The notes below the pieces were generated by a model. That model searched no databases, was not told the origin of the DNA, and saw nothing but the letters and a program-made list of their open reading frames with translations. Below are positions 24,235 through 32,915 of a stretch of DNA of 64,000 nt, piece after piece. Where the stretch lies: positions 13,748 through 77,747 of the forward strand of contig CAXSDV010000010.1 in assembly GCA_964235945.1 (NCBI GenBank). The letters run 5' to 3'. Every line of letters begins with the position of its first letter. The stretch's first letter is position 1. The stretch comes from JASLDZ01 sp964235945. Its GTDB lineage: Bacteria; Pseudomonadota; Alphaproteobacteria; Caulobacterales; Caulobacteraceae. The position numbers and the translations under genes are program-made.

Positions 24235-24740
24235 CCGCCCCTGGCGGACGGGTAGGGGGCCGGCAGGCCCGCCCCTCGCGGGGGGAGCGGCAGGGAGGGA
24301 CGGTCCCCCCGCGCGGCCCGCCGCTCCGGCGGCGGCGCAACGGGCGGCCCGGTGACCCGGTCGAAGGTGCGGCGCTGGTTCGGGGAGAGCACGGCGTAGA
24401 AGGCGCGCACCGCCGCCGCCCGCCGCCGCGCCTGCTCTTCCTGGCGGGGAAGCTGGGCCAGGCTCCAGTCCAATCGCTCGGGCGTGGTCATGGCCGCGAG
24501 TTGGGCGGTCTCGCCCGCCGCGTGCGCCGCCTCCGCCCGCTCCAGCGCCAGTTCGTCCTTGTAGGCGCGCCAAGCCCCGGCCTGCTCCGTGCTCAGGCGC
24601 AGCACGTAAGGCAGGGGCGGCGGCGCGTCCGGGCCGTCCGCCGCCGGCGGACCGGGCTGGGCGGCGGCGGGCGCGAGGGTGACGAGGCCGAGGAGGGCGG
24701 CGAGGCCGAGGGCCGGGCGCGTGCGGAAGGGGCGTTGCAC
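24231..24740 (-). CDS. Spy/LTXXQ-like periplasmic protein
   Basis: About 169 residues: an N-terminal signal peptide (LGLAALLGLVTLAPAAAQ), then a helical part with the LTXXQ-like LSPNQRRTFDRV and ARRRAAAVRAFYAVL typical of Spy/CpxP-type chaperones, and a Pro/Arg-rich tail. It may hold misfolded envelope proteins. The start is uncertain: GTG at 24740 places the signal peptide correctly; GTG at 24755 is possible, and the open frame reaches 24878. The stop codons of this gene and the convergent methyltransferase share one CTAG. Confidence 0.6.
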   Translation of the reverse strand: MQRPFRTRPALGLAALLGLVTLAPAAAQPGPPAADGPDAPPPLPYVLRLSTEQAGAWRAYKDELALERAEAAHAAGETAQLAAMTTPERLDWSLAQLPRQEEQARRRAAAVRAFYAVLSPNQRRTFDRVTGPPVAPPPERRAARGDRPSLPLPPRGAGLPAPYPSARGG

Positions 24741-24870
24741 CCCGCCGGAGCGCACGACGGGCGCGGCGGTTCCGGCTCCGCTCCGGTCCAACCGCGACTC
24801 GCCGCGGTTGGAGGGGTAAGGGAGCGGGCGACGCGCCGGTTCGGGCGCCGCACGAGCGCAGGAGTCGTCC

Positions 24871-25230
24871 ATGCCCACCTACACCGTCGTCGCCACCACC
24901 GCGACCCAAGGCAGCGAGGAGGCCGAGTTCGACGTTCACGTCGACGAGTTCGACAACGAGAGCGAGACGATCGGCTACGCCCGCCGCATGGCCGAGGAGA
25001 TGTTCGGCCTGGCCGAACAGCTCCAGCTCGACTTCGACTACAGCCATGTCAGCCTCTACGAGGGCGACGTGGGCGAGGACGAGCCGGACAGCGAGCACCC
25101 GGGCTTCGTCGGCATGTGGTTCTTCGACGAGAACGGCGCGGGCTACGTCACGGCCGCGGCCCTGCGCAGCGAAGCGGGGGCGGACGGCGCCGCGGAGGCC
25201 GCGACGGACGACGCTCCCCCCGCGGCCTGA
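24871..25230 (+). CDS. Unknown acidic 119-residue protein
   Basis: I do not recognise this family. The protein starts MPTYTVVATTATQGSEEAEF, is strongly acidic (many Asp/Glu, e.g. YEGDVGEDEPDSEHPG), and has a predicted alpha/beta core ending in FVGMWFFDENGAGYVTAAAL. There is no signal or membrane segment; it looks like a small soluble cytoplasmic protein. AGGAG lies about 8 bases before the ATG. It is convergent with the next small gene. Confidence 0.6.
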   Translation: MPTYTVVATTATQGSEEAEFDVHVDEFDNESETIGYARRMAEEMFGLAEQLQLDFDYSHVSLYEGDVGEDEPDSEHPGFVGMWFFDENGAGYVTAAALRSEAGADGAAEAATDDAPPAA

Positions 25231-25249
25231 GCAAAGGCGGACGGCCGCG

Positions 25250-25501
25250 TCAGGCGGCGTCCGCCACCGCGGCCTTGGACAGCTCGAGCCGTGCGAGGGC
25301 GGCGGCCAGCTTGTCCTCGCCCGGCTTGAACACGTCGCTCACGGGGATGACCTCGAAGGCCAGGTGGCCCACCTGGTGCGCCTCCCCGAACTGGAAGGTG
25401 AGGTTGACGGGATCGACGATCACCTCGGCCCCGAGGGCCTTCGCGCGTTCGCCGGCGGCGCGCAGGCGCTCGGCGACCTGTTCGAGTTCGATGCGGATCA
25501 T
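25250..25501 (-). CDS. Unknown 83-residue protein
   Basis: Not recognised. MIRIELEQVAERLRAAGERAKALGAEV suggests an N-terminal amphipathic helix, followed by beta strands (VIVDPVNLTFQFGEA, LAFEVIPVSDVF) and a second helix (EDKLAAALARLELSKAAV). It is soluble. Codon-position GC bias looks like real coding sequence. It is flanked by two genes on the plus strand. Confidence 0.5.
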   Translation of the reverse strand: MIRIELEQVAERLRAAGERAKALGAEVIVDPVNLTFQFGEAHQVGHLAFEVIPVSDVFKPGEDKLAAALARLELSKAAVADAA

Positions 25502-25596
25502 GGGGGGCCTCTGCGGGGTGCGTGACGGCTGCGGGCCCGAAAGCCACGCTCGCGCGTTGTCGTTCCGCCCCGCCGGGCGAAGGAGCGAGACACGCC

Positions 25597-25899
25597 ATGG
25601 CCATCAGAACCCGGGGATGGAACAGCCTGAAACTGCTGGGGTCCTTGCGGGGCTCCGGCGTGCTCAAGGCGGGCGAGGCGGCGGTGGAGGTTCGCTACCA
25701 CCTCGATCGCTACGAGAGCCGCAACGGCCAGGTGGCCACCGGCGAGGTGGACGGCGACCTGTCGGTCCTGCCGCCGGTGGAGGAGACCCTGGCGGCGACG
25801 CTGGTGCTGGAGAACGGCTCGGAGATCGCCTGCAGCCTGTCCAACGTCGAGGCGGACGGCGCGGACGTGGACGTGCAGGGCTCGGTGGTCGGCGAGTAG
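25597..25899 (+). CDS. Unknown 100-residue beta-rich protein
   Basis: Not recognised. The start is the ATG at 25597 with AAGGAG upstream. The product (MAIRTRGWNSLKLLGSLRGS) continues as alternating strands (AAVEVRYHLDRYESRNGQVATG, ATLVLENGSEIACSL, VDVQGSVVG), suggesting a small beta-barrel or sandwich. No signal peptide. The frame extends upstream to 25522 without a ribosome binding site. It ends 5 bases from the convergent ATP-grasp gene. Confidence 0.55.
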   Translation: MAIRTRGWNSLKLLGSLRGSGVLKAGEAAVEVRYHLDRYESRNGQVATGEVDGDLSVLPPVEETLAATLVLENGSEIACSLSNVEADGADVDVQGSVVGE

Positions 25900-25903
25900 C
25901 CGC

Positions 25904-26779
25904 TCAACCCGCCCGCGACAGCCCCGCCCGCTCCAGGGCGACCCGCGCCAGCCTCGTCGCCGCCTCGGGCGCGAGGTCGAGGTAGAGGTCCGGCTCGATC
26001 AGCTCCAGCTCCATCAGGCGCAGCGTTCCCGCCGCGTCGCGCACCATGTCGGCCCGGGCGTAGGCGGGCGCCGGCCCCGGCGCGGCCGCCAGCGCCGCGC
26101 GGGCCAGGGCCAGCGCCTCGGGCGAGGGCGCCTCGCGCGCCAACCGGCCGCCGAAGCCCGGATGGATGCGGAACTCCCCGGCGGCCGCCCGCTTGCGCAC
26201 GGCGTGGGCGGGTTCCCCGTCGAACAGGAACACCGACAGTTCGCCCTCCGTCTCGACCGCGGGCAGGTAGGGCTGGATCAGGGCGGGCCACGACGCCCCG
26301 GCGGGGGCGGGTTCCCCCGACCGCAGCCGCACGGCGTCGTGGCCGCCGGCCGCGACCTGGGGCTTGACCACCAGCGCGTCCACGCCGAAGCGCGCCCGCG
26401 CCGCCTCCACCGCCGCCGCGTCCGCCCGCTCCGCAAACAGCGTGGGGATGACCGCCACGCCCGCCGTCTCCAGTTCGCCCAGGTAGGTCTTGCGCGTGTT
26501 CCACCCGAGGAGCTGCGGCGCGTTGAGCAGCGGCGCGCCGGGGGGCCACCGCCCCAGAAGGTCGAGCCACCGCAGCGGCTCGCGGTGATAGCCCCAGACG
26601 AGGAGGGCCAGGTGCAGGTCGGCGTCCGCGCGCGGACCCTCCGTCCACGGCTGCGCCACGGCCCGGGCGCCCGCCGCCTCCAGGGCGCGGGCGTGGAGCG
26701 CGAAGGCCTCCGCCGCCCGGGCGGGATAGCGCGGGTCCGCCGGGTCGGGGGTCAGCACGGCGACGAGGGGTGCGGTCAT
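25904..26779 (-). CDS. RimK/glutathione-synthetase-like ATP-grasp protein
   Basis: A 291-residue ATP-grasp fold protein: preATP-grasp part (1 to about 100), then DALVVKPQVAAGGHDAVRL (ATP-binding lysine in the large loop), PALIQPYLPAVETEGELSVFLFDGE (hinge and acidic residues), and YARADMVRDAAGTLRLMELELIEPDLYL (Mg-binding Glu/Asn-equivalent end). Such enzymes join a carboxylate to an amine or thiol; the substrate is unknown. Similar proteins in actinobacteria and alphaproteobacteria are annotated only as hypothetical. It stands alone, divergent from the adenosine kinase gene. A 14-bp palindrome, GCGCGCTAGCGCGC, lies just upstream at 26784-26797. Confidence 0.8.
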   Translation of the reverse strand: MTAPLVAVLTPDPADPRYPARAAEAFALHARALEAAGARAVAQPWTEGPRADADLHLALLVWGYHREPLRWLDLLGRWPPGAPLLNAPQLLGWNTRKTYLGELETAGVAVIPTLFAERADAAAVEAARARFGVDALVVKPQVAAGGHDAVRLRSGEPAPAGASWPALIQPYLPAVETEGELSVFLFDGEPAHAVRKRAAAGEFRIHPGFGGRLAREAPSPEALALARAALAAAPGPAPAYARADMVRDAAGTLRLMELELIEPDLYLDLAPEAATRLARVALERAGLSRAG

Positions 26780-26908
26780 GTCCGCGCGCTAGCGCGCCCG
26801 CGCGTCCGCAGGCAAGGCCCGTCGCCGCGCCGTCGCCGTTGCCGCCGAGGGTCCGCTGGGCTAACCGCGGAACCTTACCGGGCCCGCCGCCCGATCCGAG
26901 CGCCCGCC

Positions 26909-27898
26909 ATGCCCCACGCCCGTTACGACGTCCTGGCCGTCGGCAACGCCATCGTCGACGTGATCAGCCCCGCCGACGAAGCCTTCCTGCGGACCCACGA
27001 ACTGGAGAAGGGGGCCATGACGCTGGTGGACGACGACCGCTCCCACCGGCTCTACGCCGCCATGGCCCCCGGCGTGCGCACCTCCGGCGGGTCGGCGGCC
27101 AACACGGTGGCGGGGGTGGCCTCCCTCGGCGGCCGCGCCGCCTATGTCGGCAAGGTCGCGGACGACGAGCTGGGCGCCGTGTTCGCCGACGACATGCGCG
27201 CGGGGGGCGTGGCGTTCGAGGGAACGCCGCTCGCGGGCGCGGCCACCGGCCGCTGCATGGTCAACGTCACCGCCGACGGCCAGCGCACCATGGCGACCTA
27301 CCTGGGCGCCTCCTCGCGCCTGACGCCGGCGGACGTGGACGAGGCGGCGGTGGCCGCCGCCGACATCGTCTACCTGGAAGGCTACCTGTTCGATCCGCCC
27401 GAAGCGCGCGCCGCCTTCGCCGTGGCCGCCCGCGCCGCCAAGGCCGCCGGCCGCCGGGTGGCCATGACGCTGTCGGACGTGTTCGTGGTGGAGCGCCACC
27501 GCCGGGCCCTGCTCGACTTCCTGCCTCAGGTGGACGTGCTGTTCGCCAACGCCGCGGAGGCCGGGGCCCTGTTCGAGACGGACGATCCGGCCGTCGCGAT
27601 GGAGGCGCTGTCCAGGCAGGTCACGGTCGCCGCCGTGACCCTGGGGGCGCAGGGGTCGGTGGTGCGCTACGACGGCGAGCACGCCCAGGTGGAGGCCGCC
27701 CCCGTCTCCCAGGTGGTGGACACCACGGGCGCCGGCGACCAGTACGCGGCCGGCTTCCTGTTCGGTTTGGCGCGGGGCCGCCCGCTGGAGGCCTGCGCGC
27801 GCCTGGGAGCCCTGGCCGCCGCCGAGGTGATCGCCCACGTCGGCCCGCGCCCGCAGTCCTCGCTGCAGGCCCTGGCGCGCTCCCAGGGGCTGATCTGA
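26909..27898 (+). CDS. Adenosine kinase (PfkB family)
   Basis: A 329-residue ribokinase-fold enzyme, most like bacterial adenosine kinases: VLAVGNAIVDVI, SGGSAANTVAGVASLGGRAAYVGKV (PfkB signature 1), and DTTGAGDQYAAGFLFGLARG near residue 275 (signature 2 with the catalytic Asp). It would return adenosine from AhcY to the AMP pool. hisB starts 2 bases after the stop, so both are probably on one transcript. A related sugar kinase specificity cannot be excluded. Confidence 0.87.
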   Translation: MPHARYDVLAVGNAIVDVISPADEAFLRTHELEKGAMTLVDDDRSHRLYAAMAPGVRTSGGSAANTVAGVASLGGRAAYVGKVADDELGAVFADDMRAGGVAFEGTPLAGAATGRCMVNVTADGQRTMATYLGASSRLTPADVDEAAVAAADIVYLEGYLFDPPEARAAFAVAARAAKAAGRRVAMTLSDVFVVERHRRALLDFLPQVDVLFANAAEAGALFETDDPAVAMEALSRQVTVAAVTLGAQGSVVRYDGEHAQVEAAPVSQVVDTTGAGDQYAAGFLFGLARGRPLEACARLGALAAAEVIAHVGPRPQSSLQALARSQGLI

Positions 27899-27900
27899 CC

Positions 27901-28503
27901 GTGGCCGACCCCGCCCTCCGGCGCGCGGAGGTTTCGCGCGACACCCGCGAAACACGCATCCGGGTCGCGCTCGACCTCGACGGCGTGGGGAACTCGACCG
28001 TGTCCACCGGGGTGGGCTTCTTCGACCACATGCTGGACGGCTGGGCGCGCCACGCCGGCTTCGACCTGCAGGTGGAGACCGTCGGCGACCTGCACATCGA
28101 CGACCACCACACGGTGGAGGACACGGGCATCGTGCTGGGCCAGGCCTTCGCCCGCGCGTGCGACGGCTTCAAGGGTATCCGCCGCTTCGGCCACGCCTAC
28201 ACCCCCATGGACGAGACGCTGACGCGCTGCGCCGTGGACCTGTGCAACCGGCCCTACCTGGTCTGGCGCTGTTCCTTCACCGCGCCCAAGATCGGGTCCT
28301 TCGACACCGAGCTGTTCCGCGAGTTCCACCACGCCTTCGCCATGAACTCGGGCGCGTGCGTCCACCTCGAGACGCTGTACGGGACCAACAACCACCATGT
28401 GGCCGAGAGCGGCTTCAAGGCGCTGGCGCGCGCCCTGCGCATGGCGGTGGAGCCCGACCCCAAGGCGGGGGGCGCCGCGGTCTCGACCAAGGGCGTGCTG
28501 TGA
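27901..28503 (+). CDS. hisB: Imidazoleglycerol-phosphate dehydratase
   Basis: Catalyses the sixth step of histidine synthesis. The 200-residue monofunctional form shows the two metal-binding repeats: GFFDHMLDGWARHAGFDL with HIDDHHTVEDTGI, and EFHHAFAMN with YGTNNHHVAESGFKALARAL. It starts at GTG 27901, 2 bases after the kinase gene, and overlaps hisH (GTGA). Confidence 0.97.
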   Translation: MADPALRRAEVSRDTRETRIRVALDLDGVGNSTVSTGVGFFDHMLDGWARHAGFDLQVETVGDLHIDDHHTVEDTGIVLGQAFARACDGFKGIRRFGHAYTPMDETLTRCAVDLCNRPYLVWRCSFTAPKIGSFDTELFREFHHAFAMNSGACVHLETLYGTNNHHVAESGFKALARALRMAVEPDPKAGGAAVSTKGVL

Positions 28504-29095
28504 CGGCGGACGCGGGCCGCGTCGTCCTGATCGACTACGGCTCGGGCAACCTGCGGTCGGCGGAGAAGGCGCTGCAGGAGGCCGCCCGCCGGCGGGGCGA
28601 CCCGGTGGAGGTGGCCGTTTCCGGCGATCCGCAGGTGGTGGCCGCCGCCGACCGGCTGGTGCTGCCGGGGGTGGGGGCGTTCCGCGCCTGCATGGACGCG
28701 CTGGACGCCCGCGACGGGCTGGTGGAGGCGATGACGCAGGCGGTGCGCGTGCGCGGCGCGCCGTTCCTGGGCGTGTGCGTGGGCATGCAGCTCCTGGCCA
28801 CGCGGGGGCTGGAGTTCGGCGCCACCCCCGGCCTGGGCTGGATCCCGGGCGAGGTGGCCCCCCTCGCCCCCGACGACCCGGCGGCCAAGACCCCGCACAT
28901 GGGCTGGAACACCGTCCACGCGCAGGCCCCCCACGCGCTGATCCGCGAGGCGGGGGAGGACATGTACTTCACCCACAGCTACGCCTTCACCCCCGACGAC
29001 CCCGCGGACGTGGTGGCCGGCGTCGACCACGGCGGCCGCTTCGCCGCGGCCGTGGCCCGCGGCAACGTGGCGGGCGTGCAGTTCCACCCGGAAAA
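28500..29095 (+). CDS. hisH: Imidazole glycerol phosphate synthase, glutaminase subunit (3' end in gap)
   Basis: Supplies ammonia from glutamine to HisF. The visible 198 residues include VVLIDYGSGNLRS at the start, the nucleophile region FLGVCVGMQLLA, and FHPE with the catalytic His-Glu at the very end before the N run. The family usually ends about 12-15 residues later, so only the tail is lost in the gap. GTG at 28500 overlaps the hisB stop. hisA and hisF, which normally follow, are not seen after the gap. Confidence 0.93.
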
Positions 29096-29195
29096 NNNNN
29101 NNNNNNNNNNNNNNNNNNNNNNNNNNNNNNNNNNNNNNNNNNNNNNNNNNNNNNNNNNNNNNNNNNNNNNNNNNNNNNNNNNNNNNNNNNNNNNN
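29096..29195. other. Assembly gap of 100 N
   Basis: Exactly 100 N, the convention for a scaffold gap of unknown size. It cuts the hisH 3' end. The first 45 bases after it are open in one frame to a TAG at 29238-29240 and could be the tail of a gene hidden in the gap. Confidence 0.99.
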
Positions 29196-29298
29196 CGCGG
29201 CGCCCCTCCCCCGCTTCCCGCCGACGCCGGCGAGGGATAGACAGGCCTTCCCGCCCGCGCCCTGCGCCCGGGCTCCCCACCCTTGCGCGACGCGACCC

Positions 29299-30042
29299 AT
29301 GGCCGGCCATTCCAAGTTCAAGAACATCCAGTTCCGCAAGGGCGCCCAGGACAAGAAGCGCTCCAAGCTGTTCTCCAAGCTCTCGCGCGACATCACCGTG
29401 GCGGCCAAGGGCGGCCTGCCCGACATCAACGCCAACGCGCGCCTGCGCCTGGCGGTGGTCTCCGCCCGCGCCGAGTCCATGCCGAAAGACGCCATCGACC
29501 GCGCCATCAAGAAGGCGGCGGGCGGCGAGGCCGACAACATGGAGGAGATCCGCTACGAGGGCTTCGGCCCGGGCGGCGTCGGCCTGATCGTCGAGGTCTT
29601 GACCGACAACCGGAACCGCGCCGCCGCCAACGTGCGCTCCACCTTCAGCAAGAACGGCGGGGCCATGGGCGAGTCCGGCTCGGTGGCCTTCATGTTCGAC
29701 CGGGCGGGCCGCATCGTGTTCCCCCCCGCCGCGGGCTCGGAGGACGCGGTGATGGAGGCGGCCATCGAGGCGGGCGCCGACGACGTGGAGTCCGACGAGG
29801 AGGGCCACGTGGTCTACACCGCCTTCGAGGACCTCAACGGCGTGGCCGAGGCGCTGGCCGCGCGGATCGGAGACCCCAAGTCGACCTCGGTGGTCTGGCG
29901 CCCCAAGAGCGAGACCCCGGTGGCGGGCGAGCAGGCGCAGACCCTCCTGAAGCTGGTGGACGCGTTGGACGACGACGACGACGTGCAGAACGTGTTCCTC
30001 AACGCCGAGTTCGACGAGGCCACCCTGGCGGCCCTGGCCTGA
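29299..30042 (+). CDS. yebC: YebC/PmpR-family regulatory or translation protein
   Basis: A 247-residue YebC/TACO1-family protein, starting with the standard MAGHSKFKNIQFRKGAQDKK and containing YEGFGPGGVGLIVEVLTDN and FSKNGGAMGESGSVAFMF. Members act on transcription or help ribosomes through proline stretches. It precedes ruvC by 92 bases, as in many Proteobacteria. Confidence 0.96.
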   Translation: MAGHSKFKNIQFRKGAQDKKRSKLFSKLSRDITVAAKGGLPDINANARLRLAVVSARAESMPKDAIDRAIKKAAGGEADNMEEIRYEGFGPGGVGLIVEVLTDNRNRAAANVRSTFSKNGGAMGESGSVAFMFDRAGRIVFPPAAGSEDAVMEAAIEAGADDVESDEEGHVVYTAFEDLNGVAEALAARIGDPKSTSVVWRPKSETPVAGEQAQTLLKLVDALDDDDDVQNVFLNAEFDEATLAALA

Positions 30043-30134
30043 TCGGAACAGGCGACCCTCCGCCCCCGCCGGTCACCTTTCGTTAACCTTCGCGCCCCTT
30101 CCCCTCGTCCGGCGAAGGGGCGAGATTGGAACAC

Positions 30135-30668
30135 ATGACGAACGCCGTCCGCATACTGGGGATCGACCCCGGCCTGCGCCGCACCGGCTGGGGCGTGGTG
30201 GCGTGCGAGGGCTCGCGCCTCGTGTTCGTGGCCTGCGGGACGGTCGCGCCGTCCGACGCCCAGCCCATGGCCGAGCGGCTCGTCGCCCTGCTGGAGGGCC
30301 TGGCCGAGGTGATCGGGCGGCACGCCCCCCACGAGGCGGCGGTGGAGGAGGTGTTCGTCAACGCCAACGGCCAGTCCACCTTGAAGCTCGGCCAGGCGCG
30401 CGCTTGCGCCCTCCTCGCCCCCGCGCGCGCGGGCCTGCCCGTGGCCGAGTACGCCACCACCCTCGTCAAGAAGGCGGTCACGGGCGCGGGCCGCGCGGAG
30501 AAGGACCAGGTGGGCTTCATGGTCCGCCGCCTGCTGCCCGCGGTGGCCGCGTTGGACGCCGACCCCGGGGCGGACGCCTGCGACGCGCTGGCCGTCGCGA
30601 TCGCCCACGCGCACCTGCGCGGCGCCGCCCTGCGCATGGCCGCCGCCGAGATGCGGGGCGCGGCGTGA
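30135..30668 (+). CDS. ruvC: Holliday junction resolvase RuvC
   Basis: A 177-residue endonuclease that cuts Holliday junctions. Catalytic acidic residues are visible in LGIDPGLRRTGWG, AAVEEVFVNANGQSTLKLGQA and DACDALAVAIAHAH. ATG at 30135 is preferred; a TTG at 30126 in frame would add three residues. The stop overlaps the GTG of ruvA. Confidence 0.97.
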   Translation: MTNAVRILGIDPGLRRTGWGVVACEGSRLVFVACGTVAPSDAQPMAERLVALLEGLAEVIGRHAPHEAAVEEVFVNANGQSTLKLGQARACALLAPARAGLPVAEYATTLVKKAVTGAGRAEKDQVGFMVRRLLPAVAALDADPGADACDALAVAIAHAHLRGAALRMAAAEMRGAA

Positions 30669-31312
30669 TCGCCCGCCTGCGGGGGACGCTGGTGGAGGTG
30701 GAGGCGGACGCCGCGGTGATCGAGGTGGGCGGCCCCCCGGGCGCCTTGGGAGGCGGCGTCGGCTACCTGGTCCGCATGGGCGCGCGCCCCCTGTCGCGCC
30801 TGCCCGCCCCCGGCGAGCCCGTGACCGTGGCGGTGGAGAGCCGCACGGCGGAGGACGGCACGACCCTGTACGGCTTCCTGTCGCGCGACGAGCGCGCCGT
30901 GTTCAACATCCTCACCGCCATCCAGGGCGTCGGGCCCAAGGCGGCCTTGTCGGTGCTGGACGTGCTGCCGCCGTCCGAGCTCGCCGCCGCCGTGGCGCGG
31001 GAGGACAAGGCGGCCGTGTCGCGCGCCAACGGCGTGGGGGCCAAGCTCGCCGTCCGCATCGTCACCGAGCTGCGCGGCAAGCCCTTGGGCGCGGGACTGG
31101 CGGCGGGCGCGTCCGCCGGGTTCGCGACGTCCGAGCCCGCCGCCGCCCCGCCCGCGCCGACGCTGGCGGGGGAGGCGACCGCCGCGCTCATGGGCCTGGG
31201 CCTCGCCGAACCGCTCGCCCGCCGCGCGGTGGACGCCGCCGCCGCGCGCCTGGCGCCGGAGGCCGCCTTGCCCGAGTGGATCAAGGCCGCCCTGCAGGAG
31301 AGCGCCCGATGA
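30665..31312 (+). CDS. ruvA: Holliday junction branch-migration protein RuvA
   Basis: Binds the four-way junction and loads RuvB. The 215 residues hold the OB fold (IARLRGTLVEVEADAAVIEVGG), two helix-hairpin-helix motifs (AIQGVGPKAALSVL, ANGVGAKLAVRIVTELRGK), a disordered Ala/Pro linker, and the RuvB-contacting C-terminal domain (ATAALMGLGLAEPLARRAV). GTG at 30665 overlaps the ruvC stop by 4 bases. Confidence 0.96.
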   Translation: MIARLRGTLVEVEADAAVIEVGGPPGALGGGVGYLVRMGARPLSRLPAPGEPVTVAVESRTAEDGTTLYGFLSRDERAVFNILTAIQGVGPKAALSVLDVLPPSELAAAVAREDKAAVSRANGVGAKLAVRIVTELRGKPLGAGLAAGASAGFATSEPAAAPPAPTLAGEATAALMGLGLAEPLARRAVDAAAARLAPEAALPEWIKAALQESAR

Positions 31313-31325
31313 GCGGGGCCGCACC

Positions 31326-32354
31326 TTGAGCCGCCTCGTCTCGCCCGAGGCCGGCGAGCCCTCGGACCGGGCCATGCGCCCGCAGACCCTGGCGGAATTC
31401 TTCGGCCAGGCCCCGCTCAAGGCCAACCTGCGCGTGTTCGTGGACGCCGCCCGCGCCCGGCGCGAGGCGCTGGACCACGTGCTGCTCTCCGGCCCGCCGG
31501 GCCTGGGCAAGACCACCCTGGCGCAGATCGTGGCGCGCGAGCTCGGCGTCGGCTTCCGCGCCACCTCAGGCCCGATCCTCAACAAGGCGGGGGACCTGGC
31601 GGCCATACTCACCAACCTCGAACCGCGCGACGTCCTGTTCATCGACGAGATCCACCGCCTGCCCCCGGCGGTGGAGGAGATCCTCTACCCCGCCATGGAG
31701 GACCACGTGCTGGACCTCGTGATCGGCGAGGGGCCCTCCGCGCGCTCGGTGCGGATCGACCTCGCCCCCTTCACCCTGGTGGGGGCCACCACCCGCGCGG
31801 GCCTCCTGGCCACTCCGCTGCGCGACCGCTTCGGCATCCCGCTGCGGCTGGAGTTCTACACCCCCGCCGAACTCGAGCACGTGCTGGCCCACGCCGCCGG
31901 GCGCATGGGGATCGCCCTTTCGCGCGACGGGGCCGCCGAGATCGCCCGGCGCGGGCGCGGAACCCCGCGCGTGGCGGGGCGCCTGCTGCGCCGCGTGTGC
32001 GACTTCGCCCACGCCGACGGGGCCGAGCTGGTCGACCGCGCGGTCGCCGCCCGCGGCTTGGCTAGGCTGGAGGTGGACGAACTCGGGCTCGACTCCCTCG
32101 ACCGCCGCTACCTGCGCGCCCTGGTCGAGACCTACGGCGGCGGCCCGGTCGGGGCCGAGAGCCTGGCGGCGGCCATGAGCGAGAGCCGCGACTCGGTGGA
32201 GGACGTGGTGGAGCCCTACCTGCTCCAGCAGGGCTTCGTGCTGCGCACCCCCCGCGGCCGCGTCGCCGCCTCCGCCGCCTACGCCCACCTGGGCCTCAAG
32301 CCCCCCGCCCCGCCCCAGGCCCAGCCGGGCCTGTTCGAGGAGGGGCCGCAGTGA
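31326..32354 (+). CDS. ruvB: Holliday junction branch-migration ATPase RuvB
   Basis: A AAA+ motor of 342 residues. Walker A is LLSGPPGLGKTTLAQIV, Walker B VLFIDEIHRL, sensor 1 GATTRAGLLATPLRDRFG with the arginine finger, followed by the winged-helix domain. The start is TTG at 31326 (SRLVSPEAGEP), which fits the family N-terminus; the first in-frame ATG (31374) would truncate it. ybgC follows with a GTG overlapping the stop. Confidence 0.97.
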   Translation: MSRLVSPEAGEPSDRAMRPQTLAEFFGQAPLKANLRVFVDAARARREALDHVLLSGPPGLGKTTLAQIVARELGVGFRATSGPILNKAGDLAAILTNLEPRDVLFIDEIHRLPPAVEEILYPAMEDHVLDLVIGEGPSARSVRIDLAPFTLVGATTRAGLLATPLRDRFGIPLRLEFYTPAELEHVLAHAAGRMGIALSRDGAAEIARRGRGTPRVAGRLLRRVCDFAHADGAELVDRAVAARGLARLEVDELGLDSLDRRYLRALVETYGGGPVGAESLAAAMSESRDSVEDVVEPYLLQQGFVLRTPRGRVAASAAYAHLGLKPPAPPQAQPGLFEEGPQ

Positions 32355-32833
32355 GCGGTCCCGTGGCGGACCTCGGCGGAGCGGCGGCCGCCGAGCCCTC
32401 CGCCGGGTGGATGGTTGGGCGCGAGCACCACTTGGCGGTGCGCGTCTACTACGAGGACACGGACTTCACCGGGGTGGTCTACCACGCCAATTACCTGCGC
32501 TATTTCGAGCGGGGCCGGTCGGACTTCCTGCGGCTGGCGGGCGCGGGCCATGCGGGCCTGCTGGAGCGGGCGGACCCGGCCGCCTTCACCATCGGGCGCA
32601 TGGAGCTCGACTTCCTGCGCCCGGCGCGCATCGACGACGCGCTGAGCGTGGTCACCACCTACGAGCACCTGCGTGGGGCGCGGCTGGAGGCGGTGCAGCG
32701 GATCGTGCGCGGCGGCGAGCTCCTGGCCCAGGCGCGGGTGCACGCCGCCTGCGTGGACCTGCGCGGCCGCCCGCGCCGCCCGCCGCCGCACCTGGTGGAG
32801 GCGGTGCGGCCCTACCTTCCGGCCGCCGGATAG
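32351..32833 (+). CDS. ybgC: Tol-Pal-associated acyl-CoA thioesterase YbgC
   Basis: A 160-residue hot-dog-fold thioesterase. The active-site Asp is in VYYEDTDFTGVVYHANYLRY, followed by FERGRSDFLR. It precedes tolQ as in most Proteobacteria and may act in phospholipid metabolism at the envelope. GTG at 32351 overlaps the ruvB stop. Confidence 0.95.
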   Translation: MSGPVADLGGAAAAEPSAGWMVGREHHLAVRVYYEDTDFTGVVYHANYLRYFERGRSDFLRLAGAGHAGLLERADPAAFTIGRMELDFLRPARIDDALSVVTTYEHLRGARLEAVQRIVRGGELLAQARVHAACVDLRGRPRRPPPHLVEAVRPYLPAAG

Positions 32834-32915
32834 GGCAAACCCTTCCGCGGCGCGCCGTCATATTGCGGCCGCCTGCGTCTGTTCCGAACCCCCACCCACC
32901 AGGACCGCCCGAGAC

